Shown: piece by piece, positions 1-7,764 of the stretch
How positions within the stretch are numbered: the first letter of the stretch is position 1
Layout of the letters: every line of letters starts with the position of its first letter
Program-made: the position numbers and the translations under genes
Notes under the pieces: model-generated
The model's input: only the letters and a program-made list of their open reading frames with translations
Told to the model about the DNA's origin: nothing
The model's database searches: none
Assembly (NCBI GenBank): GCA_030826945.1
Contig: JAPQLC010000034.1
Coordinates: 1-56,365 of the forward strand
Direction: 5' to 3'
Source: Candidatus Thiobius zoothamnicola
GTDB lineage: Bacteria > Pseudomonadota > Gammaproteobacteria > Chromatiales > Chromatiaceae
DNA: 56,365 nt

Positions 1-485
1 TCTCGATTAATAAATTCCAAACCATCGGAGGTATTCATAATTCCTAGTTATCACTTAAAAATTTAGAAGAATTTACGTATGCTAGAATATCTCCTTTTGT
101 TAGGAGATATCATGCGTGGATTGGGGGTGCCTACTATTCGTACTTGTATAATACAAGCTTTCTTTGGGAGAGCTGCATCGTTCTGGACATTTGTTTAATT
201 CAGATACCGTAATGCTTGGACATCATTTGCATGAAAGGCAGTTTTTAGGTGCTGAGAACCAATCTCGTGGATTACATTTCTGATGATGGATATCAACCAA
301 GGTTGCTAATTAAGGCGTAAATCACAATTAGCCCATAAGTGGTTCAGTTATTGGGAAATATTTTTCCAGTTTGATGGTCGTATGAAATTGGTTGTTCCCA
401 ACTCCCCTGAGTTTTGGTCTAAATTATGCGGAGTATCATACTTTAGCAACCAGTCCGCAAATTTCCAATTTGAGCGAATCATTCT
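1..485. other. No gene recognised; left-edge spacer
   Basis: This AT-rich stretch has many stops in all frames and I could not match any part of it to a known protein. The only structure noted is a perfect 8-bp inverted repeat (ATATCTCC at 87-94, GGAGATAT at 103-110, 8-nt loop), which has no T-run on either side and so is a poor terminator. An open frame entering from 382 is an out-of-frame overlap with the following gene. It may hold the promoter of that gene or decayed sequence. Confidence 0.5.
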
Positions 486-1370
486 ATGGCGTCACCGAGT
501 TATTCAGCGAATAAATCCCACCGTAATACGATTTTTGTCGTGGATGCGGAAATCCTCAGGCATGAGGTTTATCCCGGCCACCAGCACATCTTACGCGTAC
601 AGGCTGAGGATTGCGCCAGGCAGGCTAGGCCTGGGCAGTTTGCGCATTTGACGGTGGATCGGCAAAGACCAATGCGCAGGCCGATCTCCATCATGCGGGC
701 GTCGCCCGATCAGGGGTGGGTGGATTTTTTGTATAAAGTGGCGGGTGAGGGCACCCGGTTGCTGAGCCAACGTAAAGCGGGTGAAACGATCAGCGTTATG
801 GGGCCAATCGGCAAGCCTTTCACCGTCAAGGAGAAAAAGCCGTTACTGATTGGCGGCGGCGTGGGTATGCCACCAATGATTTGTTTGGCTGAAGCGTTGC
901 GGCGACAGGTGGATGTTCAGCCATTGGTGATTCTGGGTTCTGAAATTCCTTTTCCATTTGACAGTAAGCCTTCGCAACTGATGTTACAGGGCATGCCTGA
1001 TGGTGTCATCGGCGGCATGCCCTTGCTGGAAGATTGGGGGATTGCCTCACGACTCGCCAGCCTGCAAGGTTATCCAGGTTGTTATGAAGGTTATGTCACC
1101 GACTTGGCGAAACATTGGCTGGAGGCCTTATCTGCAGATCAACGCGCTCAGGTTGGCGTCTATGCTTGTGGACCGGAGCCGATGTTGCGCGCCGTGGTGA
1201 ATCTGGCGCGGGAGTACCAATTACCGGTGCAAGTTTCTTTGGAGGAATTCATGGCTTGCGCCGTGGGAGGATGCGCTGGCTGCGTCGTGGCGGTGAAAGC
1301 GGAACAGGGCGTGGCCATGCAACGGGTGTGTGTGGACGGGCCTGTGTTTGATGGTTTGCGCGTGTACTGA
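486..1370 (+). CDS. PyrK-like dihydroorotate dehydrogenase electron transfer subunit (FAD/[2Fe-2S] reductase)
   Basis: The protein (294 aa) belongs to the ferredoxin-NADP reductase superfamily, PyrK branch. The FAD-binding segment contains RPMRRPISIMRA, followed by a nucleotide-binding glycine-rich stretch (PLLIGGGVGMPPM) and the YACGPEPML motif typical of FNR-like enzymes. The C-terminus carries a cysteine cluster (CAVGGCAGCVV, then a later C) expected to hold a [2Fe-2S] cluster. In PyrK proteins this passes electrons between dihydroorotate dehydrogenase and NAD. No pyrD lies beside it, so its partner is unproven; it may serve another oxidoreductase. The ATG at 486 is preceded by only a weak ribosome site. 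It is followed after 91 bp by ybaB. Confidence 0.8.
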   Translation: MASPSYSANKSHRNTIFVVDAEILRHEVYPGHQHILRVQAEDCARQARPGQFAHLTVDRQRPMRRPISIMRASPDQGWVDFLYKVAGEGTRLLSQRKAGETISVMGPIGKPFTVKEKKPLLIGGGVGMPPMICLAEALRRQVDVQPLVILGSEIPFPFDSKPSQLMLQGMPDGVIGGMPLLEDWGIASRLASLQGYPGCYEGYVTDLAKHWLEALSADQRAQVGVYACGPEPMLRAVVNLAREYQLPVQVSLEEFMACAVGGCAGCVVAVKAEQGVAMQRVCVDGPVFDGLRVY

Positions 1371-1461
1371 ATGGGGTGGTGAGTGGCTGGGAAAGGGCGC
1401 ATAGAATCTTTTGCGCGCTCCGCATTCCTCAGTTACTCTTTCAACCAACTAACTTGAAATT

Positions 1462-1800
1462 ATGAGCATAACAAAGATGAAAGGCGGACTTGGAAATCTG
1501 ATGAAGCAGGCGCAAAAAATGCAAGCGGATTTGCAGAAGGCGCAGGAAGAATTAGCTAAAACGGAAATTGAAGGAGAAGCTGGCGGTGGCATGGTCAAGG
1601 CGGTGATCAATGGGCGGCATGAGGTGCGAAGGATTGAGATTGATGACGCCTTGATGAGCGACGACAAGGAAATGATGGAAGATCTCGTGGCTGCTGCGGT
1701 CAACGCGGCTGTTCATCGATTGGAGGCACATTCCAAAGAGCAGATGTCCAGCGTCACGGCGGGTATTAATTTGCCGCCTGGCATGAAATTGCCGTTTTAA
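1462..1800 (+). CDS. ybaB: YbaB/EbfC family nucleoid-associated protein
   Basis: This 112-aa protein is of normal length for the YbaB/EbfC family, small dimeric DNA-binding proteins that coat the nucleoid. The N-terminal half is a Lys/Gln/Glu-rich helix with methionines ([19 protein letters not shown]). It is followed by the conserved core with [17 protein letters not shown] and the [20 protein letters not shown] segment, and the tail ends PPGMKLPF, close to the Escherichia coli form. Its stop codon overlaps the recR start by one base, the usual ybaB-recR arrangement. The dnaX gene that normally comes first is absent; a PyrK-like gene lies upstream instead. Confidence 0.95.
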   Translation: MSITKMKGGLGNLMKQAQKMQADLQKAQEELAKTEIEGEAGGGMVKAVINGRHEVRRIEIDDALMSDDKEMMEDLVAAAVNAAVHRLEAHSKEQMSSVTAGINLPPGMKLPF

Positions 1801-2399
1801 TGAGAGAGCCTTCATTACTTCAGGACTTGATCGATAGTTTGCGCTGTTTGCCTGGGGTCGGCCCCAAGTCGGCGCAACGGATGGCGTTCCATTTGTTGGA
1901 GCGGGATCGCGCTGGTGGTGAACGACTGGCCCTGGCTTTGGACAAGGCGATGGCACGGATTGGTCGTTGCCGACGTTGCCGTACTTTATCTGAGCATGAT
2001 GTCTGTCATCTATGCCGTCGCACAGATCGGGACGCCAGCTTTTTATGCGTGGTGGAAAACCCGTCGGATGTGATGGTACTGGAGCAAGCCACCGATTACC
2101 GGGGGTTTTATTTTGTGCTTGGCGGTCGCTTGTCGCCGCTGGACGGTATCGGGCCGGAGGAATTGGGTATTGATCAATTGCGCGAACGCCTGGCTGAGCA
2201 GACCGTCAGTGAGCTGATTCTGGCGACCACGACGACGGTGGAAGGTGAAGCGACGGCGCATTACATTCGCGGACTTGCTGATGAATATGATTGCCATGTA
2301 ACGCGCATCGCCCATGGCGTGCCCCTGGGGGGCGAATTGGAATATGTGGATAGCGGCACATTAGCGCATGCGTTCGCGGGGCGGCGGCAATTGTTTTAG
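1800..2399 (+). CDS. recR: Recombination mediator RecR
   Basis: RecR (199 aa, full length) works with RecF and RecO to load RecA at gapped DNA. Visible parts in order: a helix-hairpin-helix ([18 protein letters not shown], near residues 17-34), a four-cysteine zinc finger (CRRC then CHLC), and a Toprim domain starting [14 protein letters not shown] and continuing through the [15 protein letters not shown] segment. The C-terminus has the expected [19 protein letters not shown] segment. The start ATG overlaps the ybaB stop by one base, implying translational coupling. No terminator was found after it before the toxin-antitoxin promoter about 50 bp further on. Confidence 0.97.
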   Translation: MREPSLLQDLIDSLRCLPGVGPKSAQRMAFHLLERDRAGGERLALALDKAMARIGRCRRCRTLSEHDVCHLCRRTDRDASFLCVVENPSDVMVLEQATDYRGFYFVLGGRLSPLDGIGPEELGIDQLRERLAEQTVSELILATTTTVEGEATAHYIRGLADEYDCHVTRIAHGVPLGGELEYVDSGTLAHAFAGRRQLF

Positions 2400-2452
2400 C
2401 AGTCCGTTAAAGTCATGCTGTTAGAGCATTTAAATCCTAATTTTCTACCTGA

Positions 2453-2481
2453 TCGACAAAAACCAGCAATTCACCTATACT
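2453..2481 (+). promoter_or_regulatory. Predicted sigma-70 promoter of the higBA-like operon
   Basis: TCGACA (2453-2458) and TATACT (2476-2481) are separated by exactly 17 bp; each differs from the consensus -35 and -10 boxes by one base. The predicted start site (about 2488) falls inside the first palindrome, and the toxin start codon lies about 40 bp downstream. Assigned by eye. Confidence 0.6.
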
Positions 2482-2525
2482 CTTCACCCCTTAGGTGAAT
2501 ACTTCATCTACACCTTCATAGGTGA
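2470..2525 (+). promoter_or_regulatory. Paired palindromes, likely autoregulatory operators of the toxin-antitoxin operon
   Basis: Two inverted repeats share the GGTGA/TCACC half-site. The first is TTCACC-N5-GGTGAA at 2483-2499. An overlapping outer arm, TTCACCTA at 2470-2477, also pairs with TAGGTGAA at 2492-2499. The second is CACCT-N4-AGGTG at 2511-2524. The first covers the predicted transcription start and the second overlaps the toxin ribosome site (AGGTGAG). Such placement is typical of autorepression by HigA-type antitoxins; binding itself is inferred. Confidence 0.55.
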
Positions 2526-2529
2526 GCTA

Positions 2530-2832
2530 TTGATAGTTAAATTTCGCACACGGAAGCTAGAAAAGTGCTTTTTGAAGCATAATCAAGCAGTTAGTGAATT
2601 TGGTAATCAGGTTGCACGGAAGTACATCGAACGAATCAATATTATCAAGTGCATTAACAGCTTAGATGATTTACGTAGACTTCCAGGACTCAATTGCCAC
2701 CCTTTAAAAGGGGGTCGCTCCGGACAATTTGCAGTTAAATTGACCGGGTTCTACCGACTGATATTTACAGTAGAAGGTGACACTTTAAATATCGCTATGA
2801 TTGAGGAGGTTAGTAAACATTATGATGACTGA
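2530..2832 (+). CDS. HigB-like toxin (RelE/ParE superfamily)
   Basis: This 100-aa basic protein matches the HigB/killer-protein group: an N-terminal helix rich in Lys/Arg, then LPGLNCHPLKGGRSGQFAVK and a final strand with FYRLIFTVEG. HigB proteins are ribosome-dependent mRNA interferases in characterised cases. The start is TTG at 2530, four bases after AGGTGA; no ATG fits the family length. The gene overlaps the start of the antitoxin-protease gene by about 11 bases, the toxin-first order typical of higBA. Activity here is inferred from family and context. Confidence 0.8.
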   Translation: MIVKFRTRKLEKCFLKHNQAVSEFGNQVARKYIERINIIKCINSLDDLRRLPGLNCHPLKGGRSGQFAVKLTGFYRLIFTVEGDTLNIAMIEEVSKHYDD

Positions 2833-3904
2833 ACCACAAATTGTTTCTGACTTAGCTATACCTCCTGGTGAATATTTGGAGGAAGTCTTAGAGGAAACTG
2901 GAATAAATCAGGCTGAGTTGGCTCGCCGAATGGGAAGGCCTCCTCAGGCAATTAACGAAATTATCAGGGGTGACAAAGCCATAACACCTGATACATCTAT
3001 ACAGCTTGAAAAAGTGCTCGGTGTGCCTGCATATATCTGGGTTTCTTTGGAGGCCGAATATCGTCTGATTAGGGCAAATGAAGCCGAATCAGAGGCTGTT
3101 GCTAAGGAAGTTGTGTTATTACCTAGCTTTCCGTATCCAGAATTATCTAAACTTGGTTTGGTTGAAAAAACTAGAGATGCGTTACTTAAAGTTCAGAATT
3201 TACGTAGTTTCTTCGGTGTCGCATCACTTCACAACTTAGCAGGAGTGAAGGAATACAGCCCTGCTTTTAGGCAGAGCGTTAACAAAGATATTAGTCATGA
3301 GGCACTAGCGTCATGGTTAAGAGCAGGACATCTTGTGGCTAACGCCGTTGAAACTGAAAGTTTTTCGCAAAAAAAACTGATTTCAACTATGTCGGCTATT
3401 CGTAGTTTGACGCTTGAACATGAGCCCAACGGCATGTTCGAGAAGCTTGTCTCTATCTTAAAAACTTGTGGCATTGCACTTGTGGTGATCCCACACTTCA
3501 AAAAAACTCATACAACTGGGGCAACATTTTGGACCAACAAAAATAAAGCTGTAATAATGATGTCCCTTCGTGGTAGCTGGGCTGATATTTTCTGGTTTAG
3601 TTTATTTCATGAACTGGGCCACATAATTCTGCACGATAAACGAAAAACGTTTCTAGAAAATGGAAGTACTGATCCTGAGTGGAAAAAACAAGAAGATGAA
3701 GCGGATGCTTTTGCACAAAAGACTCTAATCCCCCCTGGGGAGTTTGCAAAATTTAAGGCTTCATACGATTTCTCCGAGTCAAGTGTTGAGGCGTTTTCTA
3801 GAGATATAGGTATAGCTCCTGGCATTGTTACTGGGAGACTTCAGCACGAGAGACTGCTTTCATGTCACAAGCATTATGGTCGCATCAGATATAAGTGGAA
3901 CTAA
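2822..3904 (+). CDS. HigA-like antitoxin fused to an ImmA/IrrE zinc protease domain
   Basis: The N-terminal third is an XRE/HigA helix-turn-helix (NQAELARRMGRPPQAINEII), followed by VPAYIWVSLEAEYR, a segment shared with HigA antitoxins. The C-terminal half is an ImmA/IrrE-type metallopeptidase with HELGH near residues 263-267 and a downstream acidic EDEADAFA element that would give the third zinc ligand. The protein is about 360 aa, much longer than a plain HigA (about 100 aa). I place the start at ATG 2822 (or 2825), behind the strong GAGGAGGT at 2803-2810. It probably represses its own operon and neutralises the toxin. The protease may cleave the antitoxin or another repressor under stress, but no target is visible. 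Confidence 0.85.
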   Translation: MMTEPQIVSDLAIPPGEYLEEVLEETGINQAELARRMGRPPQAINEIIRGDKAITPDTSIQLEKVLGVPAYIWVSLEAEYRLIRANEAESEAVAKEVVLLPSFPYPELSKLGLVEKTRDALLKVQNLRSFFGVASLHNLAGVKEYSPAFRQSVNKDISHEALASWLRAGHLVANAVETESFSQKKLISTMSAIRSLTLEHEPNGMFEKLVSILKTCGIALVVIPHFKKTHTTGATFWTNKNKAVIMMSLRGSWADIFWFSLFHELGHIILHDKRKTFLENGSTDPEWKKQEDEADAFAQKTLIPPGEFAKFKASYDFSESSVEAFSRDIGIAPGIVTGRLQHERLLSCHKHYGRIRYKWN

Positions 3905-4514
3905 GCTTTAACAGGGCATCCAGAAGCGTACCGCTACGGGCAGCCAGCTGCGCAGCAGCGGGCTGCGGCATATTGGATTTAATAATGTTTACATATTAAA
4001 AGGCGGTTTCCAGGCATTGAGCAGCTACTATGACCCTAAACAAGCTTATCAAAGTTCTACATCAATAAATAATCGATTAGTGTGAGAGTGGTCTGATAAA
4101 TATTGTTTTTCAAGTAGTTTTACTTTATTTTCTGCATTCGCTCACACTGAAAAAGATGCTGTTGTAGAGTTAAAGAATGTTGTTGAAATGATCATAGATT
4201 GCCGTTTTTAGCAGGCGAGTGATGGAAGCATTGTCAGGAGTGAGCTGACTATCATGGCAGATAAGTATGCCTTTCAAGTATAAGGAGATTGAGAAATGGT
4301 GACTGATAATAAGGTATAGGATTGTGTGTCGGCTAGGTTCGCATGTCATATTCTCGGACGGCTAAATAATTTTCTGCAATCAATCATGATTAACTGCATT
4401 GATTGGTTTTATGAATAAGCCCGGTTTGATTACATGAGAGGTACTGGTTGCGATACACTATATCGACCATGAAGATAGCTTTTGTTAAACAGGTTTTATG
4501 CAGAGGGTTTTGTG
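3905..4514. other. Intergenic region between the toxin-antitoxin locus and the TRAP operon; no gene recognised
   Basis: About 600 bases with stops in every frame. The first 70 bases are GC-rich with a CAGCC/GGCTG inverted repeat near 3940-3965; the rest is AT-rich. I see no convincing RNA gene or mobile element end. The promoter of the TRAP operon should lie in the last 150 bases, but no clear -35/-10 pair with proper spacing was found. Confidence 0.45.
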
Positions 4515-5600
4515 ATGAATAGAGTGATGATTGGGGTTTTGTTGGTGGCTTTGCTGGCGCTGGTTGGTTGTCAGGAAGAGGAGAGCGTAAAAAGCGCGTC
4601 AATGGAAAAATCGTATCATTTCAAGCTGGCGGAGACTTGGCCACCGAATTTTCCGATTTTTGGCGAAGCAACCAAGAATTTGAAAAAACATGTTGAGACC
4701 ATGTCGAATGGTCGTTTGACCATCACTATCCATTCCAAAAACAAGCACAAAGCACCATTGGGTATTTTCGATATGGTCAAGTCAGGCCAGTATGAGATGG
4801 GACATTCCGCGTCCTATTACTGGAAAGGCAAGGATCCGAATGCGTTGTATTTCACCACCATGCCGTTTGGCATGACCGCGCCTGAGCAGTACGCTTGGTT
4901 TTATTACGGGGGTGGTATGGATTTGATGGCGAAAGTCTACGATAAGCATGGCTTGTTATCCTTCCCTGGTGGTAACACTGGCAACCAGATGGGTGGTTGG
5001 TTCCAGAAAGAGATCAATTCAGTAGACGATCTGCAAGGCTTGAAAATGCGGATTCCCGGTTTTGCCGGTGAGGTGCTGGCGAAATTAGGCGCGAAACCGA
5101 CCAATATTCCGCCAGGCGAGTTGTTCACCGCGTTGGAGCGTCGCACGATTGACGCTTTGGAATGGGTGGGGCCATCACTCGATTTGCGCATGGGCTTCCA
5201 CAAGATTGCGCCTTATTACTATACGGGTTGGCATGAGCCGGGCGCTGAACTGCAATTTTTAGTGAATCAGGAGAAATTTGCTGAATTGCCGACGGATCTG
5301 CAAGAGATTTTAGTGTCTGCCATGCGCCTTTCCGCTTATGACATGTATGCGCAGTCTTATCACGAAAGCGCTGTTAATCTGGCGTCGATAAAAGCAGAGT
5401 ATCCGGATATCACCATCAAGACTTTCCCGGTACCGGTCATTAAAGCGATGCGTGAAGCCAATAGCGCGTTGTTGGCTGAACGTGCGGCGGCAGATCCTTT
5501 GGCGAAAGAAATCATTGATTCGCAGGCGGCTTATTTGCAGAAAGTGCGCGCCTGGACGGCGATTTCTGACCAGGCTTATTTGAATGCATTGAGTGATTAG
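4515..5600 (+). CDS. TRAP transporter solute-binding lipoprotein (DctP family, TakP-like)
   Basis: This is the substrate-binding subunit of a tripartite ATP-independent periplasmic transporter. The start at ATG 4515 (after AGAGGG) gives a lipoprotein signal peptide with the lipobox LVGC, so the mature protein should be membrane-tethered rather than free in the periplasm. The body shows DctP features: AETWPPNFPIF, the IPGFAGEVLAKLGAKPTNIP segment with the conserved arginine region, and ELFTALERRTIDALEWVGP. The motif run through GPSLDLRMGFHKIAPYYY and GWHEPGAE resembles TakP-type proteins that bind 2-oxo or hydroxy monocarboxylates. The true ligand is unknown. DctQ follows after about 130 bp. 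Confidence 0.9.
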   Translation: MNRVMIGVLLVALLALVGCQEEESVKSASMEKSYHFKLAETWPPNFPIFGEATKNLKKHVETMSNGRLTITIHSKNKHKAPLGIFDMVKSGQYEMGHSASYYWKGKDPNALYFTTMPFGMTAPEQYAWFYYGGGMDLMAKVYDKHGLLSFPGGNTGNQMGGWFQKEINSVDDLQGLKMRIPGFAGEVLAKLGAKPTNIPPGELFTALERRTIDALEWVGPSLDLRMGFHKIAPYYYTGWHEPGAELQFLVNQEKFAELPTDLQEILVSAMRLSAYDMYAQSYHESAVNLASIKAEYPDITIKTFPVPVIKAMREANSALLAERAAADPLAKEIIDSQAAYLQKVRAWTAISDQAYLNALSD

Positions 5601-5645
5601 TCCGTTAGCCGATTAGATTGATCGCCTGATGGTGAATTAACGTGG

Positions 5646-5657
5646 ATCGCATGCGAT
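5646..5657. repeat. Perfect 12-bp palindrome between dctP and dctQ
   Basis: ATCGCATGCGAT is self-complementary and sits 46 bases after the binding-protein stop codon. It could fold in the mRNA and protect the upstream message, which would suit the higher amount of binding protein usually needed, or it could be a regulator site. There is no T-run. Confidence 0.3.
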
Positions 5658-5729
5658 GATCGTGTGGTCTGCGTTTTTTTATGCGAGTTTGGTTACGTTT
5701 GCATTGACTGCCAAAGTGGAGAAGATGAC

Positions 5730-6269
5730 ATGCCTTTTGGGTTAAAGATGGAGGCCTGGTTCAGTCGTTTTTCGACCTGGGTGGGGTATTTTTCAGCGAT
5801 ATTGTTGCTGCTGTTGCTGGCGAATGTCTTTTACGATGTGATCATGCGTTATTGGTTTAATGATGTGTCTATCGGTATGCAGGAGGCCGAATGGCATTTG
5901 TACGCCATGGTGTTCTTATTTGGCATCGCCTATGCCTTGGATCGGGATGGACATGTGCGGGTGGATGTGATCTACGAGCGATTGAGTCCGCGCCGAAAGG
6001 CCTGGATTGACATCTTTGGCGTATTGTTTTTCTTATGGCCATTTTGTTACTTGGTCGCCAGTTATGGCATAGGTTTTGCGTATGAGGCTTACGACATCAA
6101 CGAAATGAGCGGCGATCCGGGAGGCTTGCCCCATCGTTGGGTTATCAAAGGGATGATCAGTGTATCTTTTATTTGCGTGTTGCTGAGCAGCTTGGGTTTT
6201 TTGTTGCGCGCCGTTAATGTGTTGTTGGGCAACCGGCCTGATTATTATCACCATAATGTGTCGCTTTGA
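5730..6269 (+). CDS. TRAP transporter small membrane subunit (DctQ family)
   Basis: This protein of about 179 aa has four hydrophobic segments, as expected for DctQ: ILLLLLLANVFYDVIMRYWF, MVFLFGIAYALDRDGHVRVD, VLFFLWPFCYLVASYGIGFA and the SVSFICVLLSSLGFLL segment. The GHVRVD motif and an RYWF element in helix 1 are typical of the family. I chose ATG 5730, preceded by GGAGAAG, over an upstream frame that lacks a ribosome site and would add a non-family extension. It normally pairs with the large DctM subunit, but here the oxidase-like gene separates the two. Confidence 0.9.
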   Translation: MPFGLKMEAWFSRFSTWVGYFSAILLLLLLANVFYDVIMRYWFNDVSIGMQEAEWHLYAMVFLFGIAYALDRDGHVRVDVIYERLSPRRKAWIDIFGVLFFLWPFCYLVASYGIGFAYEAYDINEMSGDPGGLPHRWVIKGMISVSFICVLLSSLGFLLRAVNVLLGNRPDYYHHNVSL

Positions 6270-6370
6270 GAGCTTCTTAAGCGAATTAGCCATTTCATTT
6301 TTTAATCTCTTTGAGACTCATTCTCCCAGTTTATACGGGGATAGCGATTGGAGAAGAAGAGAGTGATGGC

Positions 6371-7741
6371 ATGTCTGCGTGGATTAAGGATTCCATAGCC
6401 TGGACAGGAAAGGATTCGATGTCTTTGTGGAGGGATAAGGTTAGCGATATGTGGATGGGTTATCCAAAAATTCAAAACTCAAATCGGAAAACATGGTTGC
6501 AAATTGAACTTGAAGCGCATTCTACAGATCAGTTCTATCCAGAATTTGATGAATTCTTATCTTCTCATCTTGTCTGTGCCGTTGTCGCCCTTGCGCAACT
6601 TGGTGGGGATCGACGACAAGTTAGACGGTTTCTGGATTGCTATACGAGAAAATTGGAGCCAGGACTTAATACTTTAGGCAAGATACCGGAAGAAGCGAAT
6701 CCGTCCGCAAAGACACTGACTGATTTGTTGGGAAAACGTAGACAGTATTATCGAATACGACAGTTATATTATGATGAGCTGGAAGCTCTTGATGGAGATA
6801 TCGATAGACTCTTAAGGAAAAGCTTTCCTATATTATCTTCTGGTATGGCTGGCTCGCTGCTGCATGGCCTGATAAATCTTGGCTATTCTATTTATAGTGG
6901 CAGTAATAAGATGATTATTGAGCAGTTATCATATCTTCATTATACGAATAAGCCAATCATTTATCGTAGACATGAGAAAAGAGATGGTTTGCAACATTTT
7001 GGGAAGGGTTCCTTGTCGTTTATGGATTCGTTGGCGTTGTTGAAGCAGAATAAAGGCCTTTATATCCAATTACAAAAAACTCGAGAGATGGAAATGAGGT
7101 CGGAGAAGGAGGGTTGGATCTCGAGTACGCCACAGTATCGTATTGCGGCGATGCTGGAAGTGGGCGATATGTTATTGAGTTATGTTGATAAGGTGCAGGT
7201 TCCCGGTTTGTGTGAGGTTGAAGCTGACGAAGTTGATGTGACGGCACTGGCGAAATGGACTCTGGATCAGGCGATCAAGATTTATGCCCTTTGTGAGAAT
7301 AAGAATGAATTTGTATTCATTCATGGTGTTACGGCTTCATGGGCGCTTTGTCAGATTATGCCACTATTGGATAAAGCGGATGCTCTAGTTTCGATTAGAC
7401 ATATGTTATGTGTATTATTCGTTATTTATATCGTCCAGGATTGCCCTGAGTTCCATTCTTTTGTTTCTGAGGATTCTATATTTACATTGGATGATTGGGA
7501 TCGTGTGTGTCAGCGTGCACTTGCTAATGAAGAGGATGTGCATATTGGTAAGGTCGTTGCTGTTTGTAGAGAACGATGGTTCGAAATCCGTGATAAAGCT
7601 TCTTGTGAGGCGAGGCTATGTCAACTTGCCGTTCAAGTTGCGTTGGATAACCCGATTCACTGGCATCAATATGATTTCCCTGATGGTTTCGATGTTGACG
7701 ATCTTGTAGGCGTGTCAGGTATTCGAGATAACGCATTCTAG
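6371..7741 (+). CDS. Questin-oxidase-like (DUF4243) protein inserted in the TRAP operon
   Basis: The 456-aa product fits the questin oxidase/AflY-like family (DUF4243). Near the N-terminus SSHLVCAVVALAQLGGD, followed by RRFLDCYTRKLEP, matches the family's helical opening (usually NHLPMAL..LARLGA). HGLINLGYS near residue 165 and HGVTASWAL near 318 correspond to the conserved HGLIHLGY and HxVTxxHAL histidine motifs. Both have one His replaced, by Asn and by Trp. Characterised relatives carry out Baeyer-Villiger-type oxidation of aromatic polyketides; most bacterial members are unstudied. I prefer ATG 6371 (preceded by GAAGAGAG) over the upstream TTG. The gene lies between dctQ and dctM and looks more AT-rich than either, suggesting later insertion. 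The family call is by motif recall. Confidence 0.65.
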   Translation: MSAWIKDSIAWTGKDSMSLWRDKVSDMWMGYPKIQNSNRKTWLQIELEAHSTDQFYPEFDEFLSSHLVCAVVALAQLGGDRRQVRRFLDCYTRKLEPGLNTLGKIPEEANPSAKTLTDLLGKRRQYYRIRQLYYDELEALDGDIDRLLRKSFPILSSGMAGSLLHGLINLGYSIYSGSNKMIIEQLSYLHYTNKPIIYRRHEKRDGLQHFGKGSLSFMDSLALLKQNKGLYIQLQKTREMEMRSEKEGWISSTPQYRIAAMLEVGDMLLSYVDKVQVPGLCEVEADEVDVTALAKWTLDQAIKIYALCENKNEFVFIHGVTASWALCQIMPLLDKADALVSIRHMLCVLFVIYIVQDCPEFHSFVSEDSIFTLDDWDRVCQRALANEEDVHIGKVVAVCRERWFEIRDKASCEARLCQLAVQVALDNPIHWHQYDFPDGFDVDDLVGVSGIRDNAF

Positions 7742-7764
7742 TTCTATGGGTAGGTGAGTCTATT

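Noticed and set aside
382..651. 89-codon frame before the PyrK-like gene
   Set aside because: It runs out of frame into the start of the PyrK-like gene and shows no recognisable protein.
4436..4455. Possible sigma-54 promoter before the TRAP operon
   Set aside because: The GG and GC pairs are only 8 bases apart instead of 10, so the site does not fit.
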